A stretch of 64,000 nucleotides of DNA from an uncultured Adlercreutzia sp. Its GTDB lineage: Bacteria; Actinomycetota; Coriobacteriia; Coriobacteriales; Eggerthellaceae. Made by a program: the position numbers and the translations under genes. This document shows, piece after piece, positions 20,174 through 28,659 of this stretch (its first letter is position 1; each line of letters opens with the position of its first letter). Location of the stretch: contig CAJUSP010000013.1 of assembly GCA_910589165.1 (NCBI GenBank), forward strand, positions 32,526 to 96,525. The letters are read 5' to 3'. A model generated the notes under the pieces. That model was not told the DNA's origin, did no database searches, and saw nothing but the letters and a program-made list of their open reading frames with translations.

Positions 20174-20243
20174 GGGAGTTGCTCCTTAATGGGAGGGGCG
20201 GCCAACCGGGATGCGTTGGCCGCCCAGATTCGTCAGTTAACGC

Positions 20244-21467
20244 TTACAGGGCCTCGCGCCAGGCCGGCATGGACATGCAGCGGGGGCCGCCACGGCCGCG
20301 GGACAGCTCGGCCGACGGCATGACCAGGCAGTTGATGCCGTTCTTGTACAGCACGTCGTTGGTGACGTTGTTGCGCTGGTACACGACCACGGTGCCGGGG
20401 CGCACGCACAGCGTGTTGGAGCCGTCGTTCCACTGCTCGCGCTCGGCCGCGATGCGGTCGCCGCCGCCGCAGGGGATCAGCGTGACCTTCTCGCCGACGT
20501 ACTCGGAGAGCACGGACTCCAGGTCCTCGTTGCGCTCGCGGATCTTGGTGCCGCCCTTGCCGTCAGGCGTGATCTCGAACACCGTCAGCGGGCCCATGAT
20601 GCCGGGGTGGATGGTGAACTTGTCGCGGTCGATCTGGGTGAACACCGTGTCCAGGTGCATGAAGGCGCGGGACACCGGGATGTTGAAGGCCAGGATGGTG
20701 TGAACCTTGCTCGTCTCGTCGTTGAAGATGTTGTGAGCGATGGCGTCGATGGCGTCGGGCTCGGTGCGCTGGGAGATGCCGATGGCCAGCACGTGCTCGT
20801 TGATGTTCAGGATGTCGCCGCCCTCGATATGGAAGGTCATATCGCGGTGGTAGTACTCGGGCGTGCCCTGGAAGTCCGGATGGTACTTGAAGATGTAGTC
20901 GCCGTAGATGGTCTCGCGGTTACGCGTCTGGCTGTACATGCGGTTGATGCCCACACCGTTGCCGATCATGTTGAACGGGTCGCGGGTGAAGTACAGGTTC
21001 GGCATGGGGGCGCACACGAGCTTGGTGCGGTCGGACACCATGTCCACCAGCAGGTGGGTGTCCTTCTGCGGCAGCTCCTGCAGGTTGATGCCGGCCATGG
21101 TCTTCATGACCATGTCCTTGGTGCCCGCGTAGTTGGAGTTGATGTAGTCCTTGATGATGTTCGTGTAGGTATCGGTGCGGATGCCCGCCTCGTAGATCCA
21201 CTGATCCAGGAACTTCTCGCGAAGCGCCGGGTCGGTGTCCAGGGCCTCGGCCATGAGGTCCTCGAGGTAGACAACCTCAACGCCCTCGCCGCGCAGGATG
21301 TTGGCGAACGCGTCGTGCTCCTCCTGGGCCACAGGCAGGAACGGGATGTCGTCGAACAGCAGCTCCTCCAGCGTGTTCGGGGTGAGGTTCAGCAGCTCGT
21401 CGCCGGGGCGGTGAAGGATGACCTTCTTGAGATTGCCGATCTCGCTCTTGACGTTTACACCTTGCAT
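20244..21467 (-). CDS. arcA: Arginine deiminase
   Basis: The start is ATG 21465-21467 (407 aa), with GGAGAG upstream; the longer frame has no family match. The enzyme hydrolyses arginine to citrulline and ammonia. Active-site features are the catalytic Cys397 in RGRGGPRCMSMP, FHIEGGDIL (Glu/Asp), FTRDPFNMIG and MHLDTVFT. With carbamoyltransferase and carbamate kinase it would yield ATP, but arcB and arcC are not in this window. Divergent to it is a membrane LuxR regulator, and the 462-bp gap holds a large dyad, suggesting local control. Confidence 0.95.
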   Translation of the reverse strand: MQGVNVKSEIGNLKKVILHRPGDELLNLTPNTLEELLFDDIPFLPVAQEEHDAFANILRGEGVEVVYLEDLMAEALDTDPALREKFLDQWIYEAGIRTDTYTNIIKDYINSNYAGTKDMVMKTMAGINLQELPQKDTHLLVDMVSDRTKLVCAPMPNLYFTRDPFNMIGNGVGINRMYSQTRNRETIYGDYIFKYHPDFQGTPEYYHRDMTFHIEGGDILNINEHVLAIGISQRTEPDAIDAIAHNIFNDETSKVHTILAFNIPVSRAFMHLDTVFTQIDRDKFTIHPGIMGPLTVFEITPDGKGGTKIRERNEDLESVLSEYVGEKVTLIPCGGGDRIAAEREQWNDGSNTLCVRPGTVVVYQRNNVTNDVLYKNGINCLVMPSAELSRGRGGPRCMSMPAWREAL

Positions 21468-21606
21468 GAAGCTCTCCGATCTGGCGCCAACGCGCCACTC
21501 GATTGCCGGCTGCCGCGGCTTCCCATCCGCGGCCCCCGCTCGCCAAAGGCGGCGGTTTGATGAATCCAATGTGCAGGAAATGTGGAACGGCGAAAAGGTC
21601 TAAACC

Positions 21607-21661
21607 AGGTGTAGAAAAAGGAGCAGTTTGCGTTTACCTCAATTCCGTTATTTCTACACCT
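21607..21661. promoter_or_regulatory. Spaced dyad in the arcA-luxR intergenic region
   Basis: AGGTGTAGAAA (21607-21617) and its perfect complement TTTCTACACCT (21651-21661) are separated by 33 bp, about 140 bp upstream of arcA. This is a candidate binding site for the divergent LuxR-family protein. The full gap, 21468-21929, has no gene; a TTGACA lies at 21708-21713 but lacks a matching -10. Confidence 0.5.
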
Positions 21662-21875
21662 CAGCTAAACGCCAGGTCATTGGCCGAATTCTTGAAAGGT
21701 TACAGTTGACAAACAGTTAGGTCTTTGTGCAGCGTTACCTTCCCGTAAGAATTCGTGATCGAAAATTCCGTTGGTTTATCGGTTTATTCCCGTCAACGGG
21801 GCGCTGGCGACACCCAAGAGCGCAGCAGCGCTTCCCCGATGCGGGCGCCACGCCGAACAAATCGGCCCGAAGCGA

Positions 21876-21881
21876 TATAAT
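21876..21881 (+). promoter_or_regulatory. -10 element of the luxR-type gene
   Basis: A perfect TATAAT lies 49 nt upstream of the ATG. No good -35 is found at the right distance, so this promoter may need an activator. Confidence 0.5.
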
Positions 21882-21929
21882 GGAGGGCATCACGGAGAGT
21901 TCTAACGGCTGGCTGGAACGAGGGGTTCA

Positions 21930-22895
21930 ATGGGTTTGGCGGTTTTCTACGAGACGCTTCTGGTGATCCTCGTATCGGCTCTGACGGCGGCGGTGTGCCT
22001 TTCGAGCTATTTGGTCACGCGGCGCAAGACCATGCTGTACGCCTGCGTGGCCTTCCTGTTCTACTTCTTCGACGTGGCCTCTATCCTGCAGGACGAGTTC
22101 GTCATGGGCGCAAGCGCCTTGGGGCTCTCCTCCGAGTACCTGCTTCTGCGCTCGGTGTACACCCTCATCACCGGCGCGGGCTTCCTCGGCGCCTTCTGGT
22201 TCATGGTCTGCGAGTACCTCGGCGAGCGACGCCGGGCCGTGCGCGTGACCCCTATCGTCGTCTTCGTGGTGCTCTCGCTGGTGCTTCTGGCCGTGGCGGG
22301 CGAGAGCAAGGTGCTGCGCTTCTGCTACTACAGCTGCCGCGCCGCCTTCATGTTCTGGATCCTCCTGTACGGCGGCGCCCACTTCCTGCGCGCCCGCGAC
22401 GAGGTGGAGCGCCAGCGGCTCGGCCGCTACAAGCTGCACTGCACCGTGCTGGCCCTTCTGGGGCTTATCATGGTGGCCGAGGACGCCCTGTTCTTCCTCG
22501 TGCTCTCCACCGACACGCTTACCCTCGGCCCCATCACGCTGTCGGCCGAGCGCAACTACGCCGAGAACCTGCTCATGCTGGTATGCGCCGCCATGACCTG
22601 CTGGTTCGCCCTGCGCCAGCTGAACATCCACTCGAACAAGTCGCCGGTAGTCGACGACACCCAGCGCTACCGCCAGACCGCCGAGGACCTGCTCGTGTAC
22701 GCCAAGCGCCACCAGCTGACGGCCCGCGAGCAAGAGGTGCTCGACTTCATCCTGCGCGACCAGGACAACCAGAACATCGCCAGCGCCATGCAGCTCGCGC
22801 CCTCCACCGTGAAGGTGCACGTGCACAACATCCTGCAGAAAACGGGCCACGCCAACCGCCAGCAGCTCATCCAGGACTTCTGGAAGACCGTCTAG
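21930..22895 (+). CDS. Membrane-anchored LuxR-family regulator next to arcA
   Basis: This 321-residue protein has about seven hydrophobic helices in residues 1-215 and a C-terminal LuxR/GerE HTH (about 255-315): LTAREQEVLDFIL, SAMQLAPSTVKVHVHNIL. There is no receiver domain. Eggerthellaceae encode many such membrane-bound LuxR proteins beside catabolic or respiratory genes; sensing by the membrane part is presumed. The divergent arrangement with arcA suggests it controls arginine use. GAGGGG precedes the ATG. Confidence 0.85.
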   Translation: MGLAVFYETLLVILVSALTAAVCLSSYLVTRRKTMLYACVAFLFYFFDVASILQDEFVMGASALGLSSEYLLLRSVYTLITGAGFLGAFWFMVCEYLGERRRAVRVTPIVVFVVLSLVLLAVAGESKVLRFCYYSCRAAFMFWILLYGGAHFLRARDEVERQRLGRYKLHCTVLALLGLIMVAEDALFFLVLSTDTLTLGPITLSAERNYAENLLMLVCAAMTCWFALRQLNIHSNKSPVVDDTQRYRQTAEDLLVYAKRHQLTAREQEVLDFILRDQDNQNIASAMQLAPSTVKVHVHNILQKTGHANRQQLIQDFWKTV

Positions 22896-22951
22896 GCGGC
22901 GACGCGGCCCGCAACCGTTCGCGTATCGGCGCGCTCCTGCGCTTCGCGCCC

Positions 22952-25579
22952 CTAGTGGGCCTCGGCCCAGGTGGCGCCCCAGCTCACATCCACCGTCAGC
23001 GGCACCTTCAGCGCCACCACGTTCTCCATGATCTCCTTCACGAGCGCGCCTAGGGCCTCCACCTCATCGGGCGGCACCGAGAAGTCAAGCTCGTCGTGCA
23101 CCTGAATCATGAGCTTCGCCGCGAACCCGCCGGCCGCCAGGCGCCGCTGCACCTCGTTCATGGCCATCTTGATGATGTCGGCGGCGCTGCCCTGCATGGG
23201 GTGGTTCATGGCCGTGCGCTCGCCGAAGGCCCGCTGCTGGCCGTTGGAGCTGCGCAGCTCGGGAATATGGCGCTTGCGGCCGAACATCGTCTCGGCGAAC
23301 CCGGCCTCCTTGGCGTCGGCCACAGTCTGGTCCAGATAGGTGCGCACGCCGGGATACACCTCGAAGTAGCGGTCGATCATCTCGCGGGCCTCGGCCATCG
23401 GAATTTCCAGCGACTGCGAGAGCCCAAAGGCCTGTTGGCCGTAGACGATGCCGAAGTTCACGGCCTTGGCGCGGCTGCGCATCTCGGGCGTGACCGCCTC
23501 CAGGGGCACGCCGAACACGCGGGCCGCCGTAGAGGCGTGCAGGTCGGCGCCGGAGTTGAAGGCCGCCACCAAGTGCTCGTCGCCCGACAGGTGCGCCAAA
23601 AGCCGCAGCTCGATCTGCGAATAGTCGGCCGACAGGAACAGCTCGCCCGGGTTCAAACCCACGAAACACTCGCGGATCTTGCGGCCGAACTCGGTGCGCA
23701 CGGGAATGTTCTGCAGGTTGGGGTCGGAAGAGGACAGGCGCCCGGTGGTGGTGACCGTCTCGTTGAACTGCGTGTGCACGCGCCCGTCGATGCCGCGCAT
23801 GTTGGGCAGCTGGTCGATGTAGGTGGCCTTGATCTTAGCAAACTCGCGGTAGGTGAGCATAAGCCCCGGCAGCGGGTGTTTCGCGGAAAGCTCGCCGAGC
23901 ACCTTGGCGTCGGTGGAGTAGCCGCGCTGGTTCTTCTTCACCGGCGGCAGCTCCAGCACCTCGAACAGAATGTGGGCCAGCTGCTTGGGCGAGCTGAGGT
24001 TGAACGACTCGCCGGCCAGGTCGTAAATCTGACTCGTCAGCTCGTCGAGCTCGGCCTGGGCCGTGCACCCGAGCTGCTGCAGGCGCGGCACATCCAGGGC
24101 GGCGCCGGTGCGCTCCATCACCGTCAGCACGGCCACGAGCGGCAGGTCGATGTCGCGGTAGGCCGCAAGCGTGCCGTCGCAGTCCAGGGCCTCCTCCAGC
24201 TCGCCCTTCAGCAGCCGCGCCGCCGTGGCGCGCAGGGCCGCCCGGTCGGCGTCGCCGTCGTCTTCCGGCAGGCTCGCGCCGTTCATGGCCTCCATGAGCG
24301 AGTCATAGGTGTAGGCCGAAACCGACGAGTTCAGCACGTAGCCCGCCAGGCCCAAATCGAACCCGTTCATGGTCAGTACCTCGTCGTCGGTCACGAGCGC
24401 CCCGAGGGCGGTGTCGGCCGGGTACACGCGGTGCACGTCGGCCTTCACATCCAGCGCGGCGAAGGCGCCCTCGCGCACGATGCGGGCGAACAGGGCCAGG
24501 GCCTCGTCGCTCTCGGCCAGCACGCAGGCTTCGGCCGTGGCGAAGGCGGCCGTGGCCCCCTCGTCGAACAGCGACACCTGCTCGGGGTCTACGAAGGCCA
24601 CACCGATCAGCTCGCCGGCAGCAATCGCGCGCTCGACCTCGCGCTCGGCCGCCTCGCCGCTCAGGCGCTCGGCCACCTCGATCTTGGCCTTCGGCGCCTC
24701 CGGCTTTGCGTCGATGAGCGCAAGCACGCGGGCCATGGGGCTTGCCAGCTGGTACTTCCCGAAGGCCTCCTCGATGTCGGCGGCGTCGTAGGCGGGGAAG
24801 CTCGCCGATTCCAAGTCGAGCTCGAAGTCCAAGTCGCGCACGATGGTGGCAATCTCGCGCGAGAGGAAGGCGCCCTCGCGGTTGTTCTCCAGGTTCTCGC
24901 GGCGCTTGCCCTTCAGCTCGTCCAAGTGCTCGTAGACCCCCTCGATGGAGCCGTAGCTCTGCAGCAGCTGGGTGGCCGTCTTCGGCCCGATGCCGGGCAC
25001 GCCGGGAATGTTGTCGGAGCTGTCGCCCATCAGGCCCAAATAATCGATGAACTGCGCCGGCGTCACGCCGTAGCGCTCGAGCACCTCCTCGGGCCCGTTG
25101 ATGGTCACGTCCGTGATGCCCTTCTTCGTGGTGACGATGCGCGTCAGCTCGCTGGCCAGCTGGTAGGCGTCCTTGTCGCCGGTCACCAGCAGCGTCTCGT
25201 AGCCCAGGGCCTCGTCGCGGGCGGCGATGGTGCCCAAGATGTCGTCGCCCTCCCAGCCGGGCACCTTCACCACGGGAACGGCCATGGCGGCCAGCAGTTC
25301 CTCGATCACGGGGAACTGCACACGCAGGTCCTCGTCCATGGGCGGGCGCTGGGCCTTGTACTGGGCCAGCGCCTCTATGCGGTGCGTCGGCTTGCCGGCG
25401 TCGAAGGCGCAGATGACCGCGTCGGGGCTGGCGATTTCGATGAACTTGCACAGCATGGAGAGGAAGCCGAACACGGCGTTGGTGGGGGTGCCGTCCTTGG
25501 CGTTCATGGGGGTTTGGACCGCGTGGAAGGCGCGGTGCATCAGGGAGTTGCCGTCAATCACGGCGATTTTCTTCGACAT
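22952..25579 (-). CDS. polA: DNA polymerase I
   Basis: The 875-residue enzyme has an N-terminal 5'-3' exonuclease (MSKKIAVIDGNSLMHRAFHAV..., GWEGDDILGT, GDKDAYQL, GLMGDSSDNIPGVPGIGPKTA). A middle segment (about 310-480) lacks the DxE...D metal ligands of a working 3'-5' proofreading domain. The C-terminus holds the family A polymerase with SADYSQIELRLLAHL, RSRAKAVNFGIVYG and VHDELDF. Proofreading is thus probably absent, as in many Gram-positive PolA. It acts in Okazaki processing and repair. A 196-bp inverted-repeat element lies directly upstream. Confidence 0.96.
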   Translation of the reverse strand: MSKKIAVIDGNSLMHRAFHAVQTPMNAKDGTPTNAVFGFLSMLCKFIEIASPDAVICAFDAGKPTHRIEALAQYKAQRPPMDEDLRVQFPVIEELLAAMAVPVVKVPGWEGDDILGTIAARDEALGYETLLVTGDKDAYQLASELTRIVTTKKGITDVTINGPEEVLERYGVTPAQFIDYLGLMGDSSDNIPGVPGIGPKTATQLLQSYGSIEGVYEHLDELKGKRRENLENNREGAFLSREIATIVRDLDFELDLESASFPAYDAADIEEAFGKYQLASPMARVLALIDAKPEAPKAKIEVAERLSGEAAEREVERAIAAGELIGVAFVDPEQVSLFDEGATAAFATAEACVLAESDEALALFARIVREGAFAALDVKADVHRVYPADTALGALVTDDEVLTMNGFDLGLAGYVLNSSVSAYTYDSLMEAMNGASLPEDDGDADRAALRATAARLLKGELEEALDCDGTLAAYRDIDLPLVAVLTVMERTGAALDVPRLQQLGCTAQAELDELTSQIYDLAGESFNLSSPKQLAHILFEVLELPPVKKNQRGYSTDAKVLGELSAKHPLPGLMLTYREFAKIKATYIDQLPNMRGIDGRVHTQFNETVTTTGRLSSSDPNLQNIPVRTEFGRKIRECFVGLNPGELFLSADYSQIELRLLAHLSGDEHLVAAFNSGADLHASTAARVFGVPLEAVTPEMRSRAKAVNFGIVYGQQAFGLSQSLEIPMAEAREMIDRYFEVYPGVRTYLDQTVADAKEAGFAETMFGRKRHIPELRSSNGQQRAFGERTAMNHPMQGSAADIIKMAMNEVQRRLAAGGFAAKLMIQVHDELDFSVPPDEVEALGALVKEIMENVVALKVPLTVDVSWGATWAEAH

Positions 25580-25616
25580 GCTTATCCTCTCGAAATCTTG
25601 TTGTACCTCATCGGGT

Positions 25617-25812
25617 GAGGGGTCGGGAGGGGGTGCTCGCCGCCCGCTGATCGCTTTATCCCCTTCCGAACGCGATAACAGAATCAGCGAAGATGATGCA
25701 CATAGGTCGGTACTATCCCGGCATCGCTGCTGCTGAAGTGGAAGCTGATTCTTAACGATCGCGTTCTCCAGGGGGCGATCAGAGGTCGGCGAGCACCCCC
25801 TCCCGACCCCTC
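25617..25812. repeat. 196-bp inverted-repeat (MITE/REP-like) element between glnR-like gene and polA
   Basis: The outer arms of 38 nt (25617-25654 and 25775-25812) match as inverted copies except for two positions, starting GAGGGGTCGGGAGGGGG. Pairing continues inward (GAACGCGATaaCAGAATCAGC against its partner near 25720-25770) around a short central loop. The left arm shares a 43-nt core with the element at 46200. It lies between two minus-strand genes and has no coding content. Confidence 0.8.
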
Positions 25813-25836
25813 TCGGCTCAACTCTTCTTCATGGTC

Positions 25837-26511
25837 TCACGCATTCCATAGGTAGCCGACTCCCCGCACAGTTTCTAGGCGCTGGGCCAGTTCGGGGCCG
25901 AGTTTGGCGCGCACGCGGCGGACGTGGACGTCGACGGTGCGGCTGCCGCCGTAGTAGTCGAAGCCCCACACGCGCCGCAGCAGCGCGTCGCGGGAATAGG
26001 TGCGGCCGGGGTGGGTGACGAGGAAGGCCAGGAGGGCGTATTCCAGGTAGGTGAGGTCTACGGGCTCGCCGGCCACCTTCACCTGGTAGGTGGCCAGGTT
26101 CACCGTCATGTTGTCCACGGTGATGAAGTCCGCCGAGCTGCCCTCGTTGCCGGGCCACAGCAGTTGCCGAATGCGCTGGGTGCACTCGGCCGCGCCGGCG
26201 CCGTGCACGACGAAATCGGCCTTGCAGGACACGGGCAGGCGGAACTGGGCCAGTTGGTCCTCGTTCACGATGACGAGCATGGCGCACGACCCCTCCTCGG
26301 CCAGCGCCGCCTCCACGGCGGCCACGTTGGCCAGATTGTCGCCCCGGGCCTCGTAGATGACCAAGTCGTGGCTGGGGTGCGCGGCCAGCAGCTTCTTGAA
26401 CTGCACGCTGGAACCGGCGGCCACGTCCACATCCAGCTTCGAGAGCACCTGCTGGAACTTGTGGGCGTTGTCCAGGCTGTCGGCGACGAAGATGACGCTC
26501 TTGCGCTGCAT
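25837..26511 (-). CDS. GlnR-like atypical OmpR-family regulator
   Basis: The 224-residue protein has a receiver-like N-terminal domain (1-115) and a full OmpR winged helix (125-224: LTYLEYALLAFLVTHPGRTYSRDALLRRVWG, SRTVDVHVRRVRAKL, VRGVGYLW). The phosphorylatable Asp is replaced: the beta-3 end reads HDLVIYEARG, placing Glu54 there, and the switch Lys is missing. Actinobacterial GlnR is likewise an unphosphorylated OmpR-type nitrogen regulator. It starts one base after the glnA stop, so both are co-transcribed, which supports a nitrogen role. Confidence 0.8.
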   Translation of the reverse strand: MQRKSVIFVADSLDNAHKFQQVLSKLDVDVAAGSSVQFKKLLAAHPSHDLVIYEARGDNLANVAAVEAALAEEGSCAMLVIVNEDQLAQFRLPVSCKADFVVHGAGAAECTQRIRQLLWPGNEGSSADFITVDNMTVNLATYQVKVAGEPVDLTYLEYALLAFLVTHPGRTYSRDALLRRVWGFDYYGGSRTVDVHVRRVRAKLGPELAQRLETVRGVGYLWNA

Positions 26512-26512
26512 G

Positions 26513-27856
26513 CTACAACACCGCCAAGTTGCGCTCGAGTTCCCAGGGGGTCACAATGCCCTGGTAGGCCTCCCATTCGGCGCGCTTGGTGCGCACGAGG
26601 TAGTCGTGGATGTGCTCGCCCAAGGTCTCGCGCATCAGGCGGCTTTTGGCGAACAGCTCCACGGCCTCGCCCAGGCTCTCGGGCAGCGTTTCCACCCCGC
26701 GGGCGCGGTGCTCGTGGCGCGAGCAGCCCAAGGGGGCCGCCTCGTCGGCCGCAGGCATCAGTTCGAGCCCCTCCTCGATACCCGCCAGGCCCGCGGCCAG
26801 CATGACGGCGAAGGCCAGATAGGGGTTCGCCGCCGGGTCGGGGCTGCGCAGCTCTACCCGGCAGGCCGACTCGCTGTCGGGCCGGTAGCCGGGAATGCGC
26901 ACGAGGGTGGACCGGTTGCGCGCGCCCCAGCTGATGCAGGTGGGGGCCTCCCCTCCCGGGCGCAGGCGCTTGTAGGAGTTCACATACTGGTTCATCACCA
27001 GCGTGTATTCCGGCGCGTACTTCAAAAGCCCGGCGATGTAGCTCTTCGCCGTGGCCGACAGGTTGTAGCCGGACGGGTCGTCGGCGTCGAAGAACACGTT
27101 GTTGCCGTCGAGGTCCATGAGGCTCTGGTGCACGTGCATGCCGTTGCCCGGCGCGTCGGCCAAGGGCTTCGGCATGAACGACGCGTATACCCCGTGCTTC
27201 ATGGCGATTTCCTTCACCACCTGCTTGTAGGTCATCACCGCGTCGGCCATGGAAAGCGCGTCGGCGTAGCGCAGGTCTATCTCGTGCTGGCTCGGGCCCT
27301 TCTCGTGGTGCGAGTACTCCACGGGAATGCCCATCTTCTCCAGGGTGAGCACCGTGTCGCGGCGCAGGTCGGAGGCGGAATCGAGCGAGGTGAGGTCGAA
27401 GTAGCTGCCGTGGTCGAGCACCTCGGTGCCGTGGGCGTCCTTGAAGTAGAAGTACTCGAGTTCCGGCCCCACGATGAACGAGTAGCCGGCGTCGGCGGCC
27501 TTGCGCACCATACGCTCGAGCACGTGGCGCGGGTCGCCCTCGTAGGGGTCGCCCTCGGGGGTGAAGATGCCGCAGATCATGCGGGCCACGGCGTTGGCCT
27601 GCGGGCGCCAGGGCAGCACCTGGAAGGTGGAGGGGTCGGGGAAGGCCAGCATGTCCGATTCCTGGGCGGGCGAGAAGCCCTCGATGCAGCTCGCATCGAA
27701 GCCCATGCCGTCCTCGAAGGCCGACTCCAGCTCGCCGGGCACCACGGCGAAGGACTTCATGGTTCCCAGCACGTCGGTGAACCAGAAGCGCACGAAGTGC
27801 ACATCGCGGCTCTCCACCGTCTTCAGAACGAAATCTTGCTCAGGGTTATGAACCAT
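26513..27856 (-). CDS. glnA: Type I glutamine synthetase (alpha type)
   Basis: I prefer ATG 27854-27856 (447 aa, MVHNPEQDF) because GGAG lies 7 nt upstream; an ATG four codons earlier is possible. GS-I motifs are DGMGFDASCIEGF, the NGMHVHQSL glutamate site and APTCISWGARNRSTLVRIPGYR. The adenylylation Tyr loop (NLYDLPPE) of beta-type enzymes is absent near the C-terminus, so control is probably transcriptional or by feedback. It forms an operon with the GlnR-like gene. The 143-bp leader contains the rpmE terminator. Confidence 0.95.
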   Translation of the reverse strand: MVHNPEQDFVLKTVESRDVHFVRFWFTDVLGTMKSFAVVPGELESAFEDGMGFDASCIEGFSPAQESDMLAFPDPSTFQVLPWRPQANAVARMICGIFTPEGDPYEGDPRHVLERMVRKAADAGYSFIVGPELEYFYFKDAHGTEVLDHGSYFDLTSLDSASDLRRDTVLTLEKMGIPVEYSHHEKGPSQHEIDLRYADALSMADAVMTYKQVVKEIAMKHGVYASFMPKPLADAPGNGMHVHQSLMDLDGNNVFFDADDPSGYNLSATAKSYIAGLLKYAPEYTLVMNQYVNSYKRLRPGGEAPTCISWGARNRSTLVRIPGYRPDSESACRVELRSPDPAANPYLAFAVMLAAGLAGIEEGLELMPAADEAAPLGCSRHEHRARGVETLPESLGEAVELFAKSRLMRETLGEHIHDYLVRTKRAEWEAYQGIVTPWELERNLAVL

Positions 27857-27941
27857 GCTCGGCTCCATTCGATATCGCGTCTCTTGATTCCCTGCATTAT
27901 AATTCCCCGCTCCCCCACCGCACGGCACAGCATCGTCCGCA

Positions 27942-27980
27942 CAAAGAAAAGACCCGCCGACGAGTCGACGGGTCTTGTTT
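27942..27980 (-). terminator. Rho-independent terminator after rpmE
   Basis: Minus strand: AAGACCCGTCGACTCGTCGGCGGGTCTT folds into a stem with a 10-bp base, followed by TTCTTTG. It is located 20 nt after the rpmE stop. Confidence 0.85.
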
Positions 27981-27999
27981 GCGTTGGCAACCGCGGGGG

Positions 28000-28482
28000 T
28001 TACTCGGCGGCCTCGACGGCCTCGGTGACCTCGGCGTCGGTCAGCTCCACGCCGGGAGCCTCCTCGGCGGTGTCGGCGGCGGCAGCATCGGCCATATCCT
28101 GAACCTGCTCCTCAACCTCGGCGCGGGCGGCCTCCTCGGCGGCCTTGGCGGCGTAGGCAGCGGCACGCTCGGCCTTGGCAGCGGCCTTAGCCTCGCGCTC
28201 GGCCTTCTTCGCGGCCTCCTGCTCGGCGATCTTAGCGGCGCGCTCGGCCTTCTTGGCAGCCTCACGCTCGGCGACGACGTCCTTGGCGGAGCCGAAGCGG
28301 TCGGCGAAGCGCTGGACGCGTCCACCGGTGTCGATGAGCTTCTGGGTGCCGGTGTAGAAGGGATGGCAGGCGTTGCAGATGTCGATCTTCAGCTCGGGCT
28401 TGGTGGAGCGGGTGGTGAAGGTGTTGCCACAGCTGCACTTCACGACGCAGTCCACGTACTCCGGATGAATACCTTGCTTCAT
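28000..28482 (-). CDS. rpmE: 50S ribosomal protein L31 with long charged tail
   Basis: The start is ATG 28480-28482 (160 aa), with GGAGAAC upstream. Residues 1-75 are a zinc-type (C+) L31 with KCSCGNTFTTRS and DICNACHPFYTG supplying four Cys. Beyond the usual end comes an extension of about 85 residues of Ala/Lys/Glu/Arg (EREAAKKAERAAKIAEQEAAK...) turning acidic, predicted helical or disordered. Most L31 proteins are 65-90 aa, so this tail doubles the protein. Transcription starts from a clear promoter and passes two tandem hairpins, suggesting autoregulation. Confidence 0.93.
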   Translation of the reverse strand: MKQGIHPEYVDCVVKCSCGNTFTTRSTKPELKIDICNACHPFYTGTQKLIDTGGRVQRFADRFGSAKDVVAEREAAKKAERAAKIAEQEAAKKAEREAKAAAKAERAAAYAAKAAEEAARAEVEEQVQDMADAAAADTAEEAPGVELTDAEVTEAVEAAE

Positions 28483-28498
28483 GGGTTCTCCTAACTTT

Positions 28499-28548
28499 CC
28501 TTGGTTTCCGACCAAGGAACCGAATCGGGCTTGGTTTCCGACCAAGCC
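28499..28548 (-). ncRNA. Two-hairpin leader of rpmE, candidate L31 autoregulatory structure
   Basis: Two stem-loops with 8-bp stems and the identical loop CGGAA (GGCTTGGT-CGGAA-ACCAAGCC at 28528-28548 and CCTTGGT-CGGAA-ACCAAGG at 28499-28517) lie between the promoter and the Shine-Dalgarno. L31 leader motifs are known in several bacterial phyla. Duplicate loop sequences suggest recognition by one ligand, most simply L31 itself. Confidence 0.65.
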
Positions 28549-28563
28549 AAGACAAGCTTGCCT

Positions 28564-28591
28564 ATAATACCACCCGCCGCGCCAAACGCAA
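28564..28591 (-). promoter_or_regulatory. Promoter of rpmE
   Basis: Minus strand: -35 TTGCGT (28586-28591), 16-nt spacer, -10 TATTAT (28564-28569). The -35 directly touches the U tract of the upstream terminator, so termination and initiation signals are fused back to back. Confidence 0.75.
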
Positions 28592-28621
28592 GAAAAAAGA
28601 CCCGCGCTACACGGGTCTTTC
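28592..28621 (-). terminator. Terminator after the superoxide reductase gene
   Basis: AAAGACCCGTGTAGCGCGGGTCTTT on the minus strand is followed by TTTCTT. It is partly symmetric and lies 38 nt after the superoxide reductase stop. Confidence 0.85.
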
Positions 28622-28659
28622 AAGATTCGCGCCGCGAACGGCACCGGTAGGGCGGGCCT

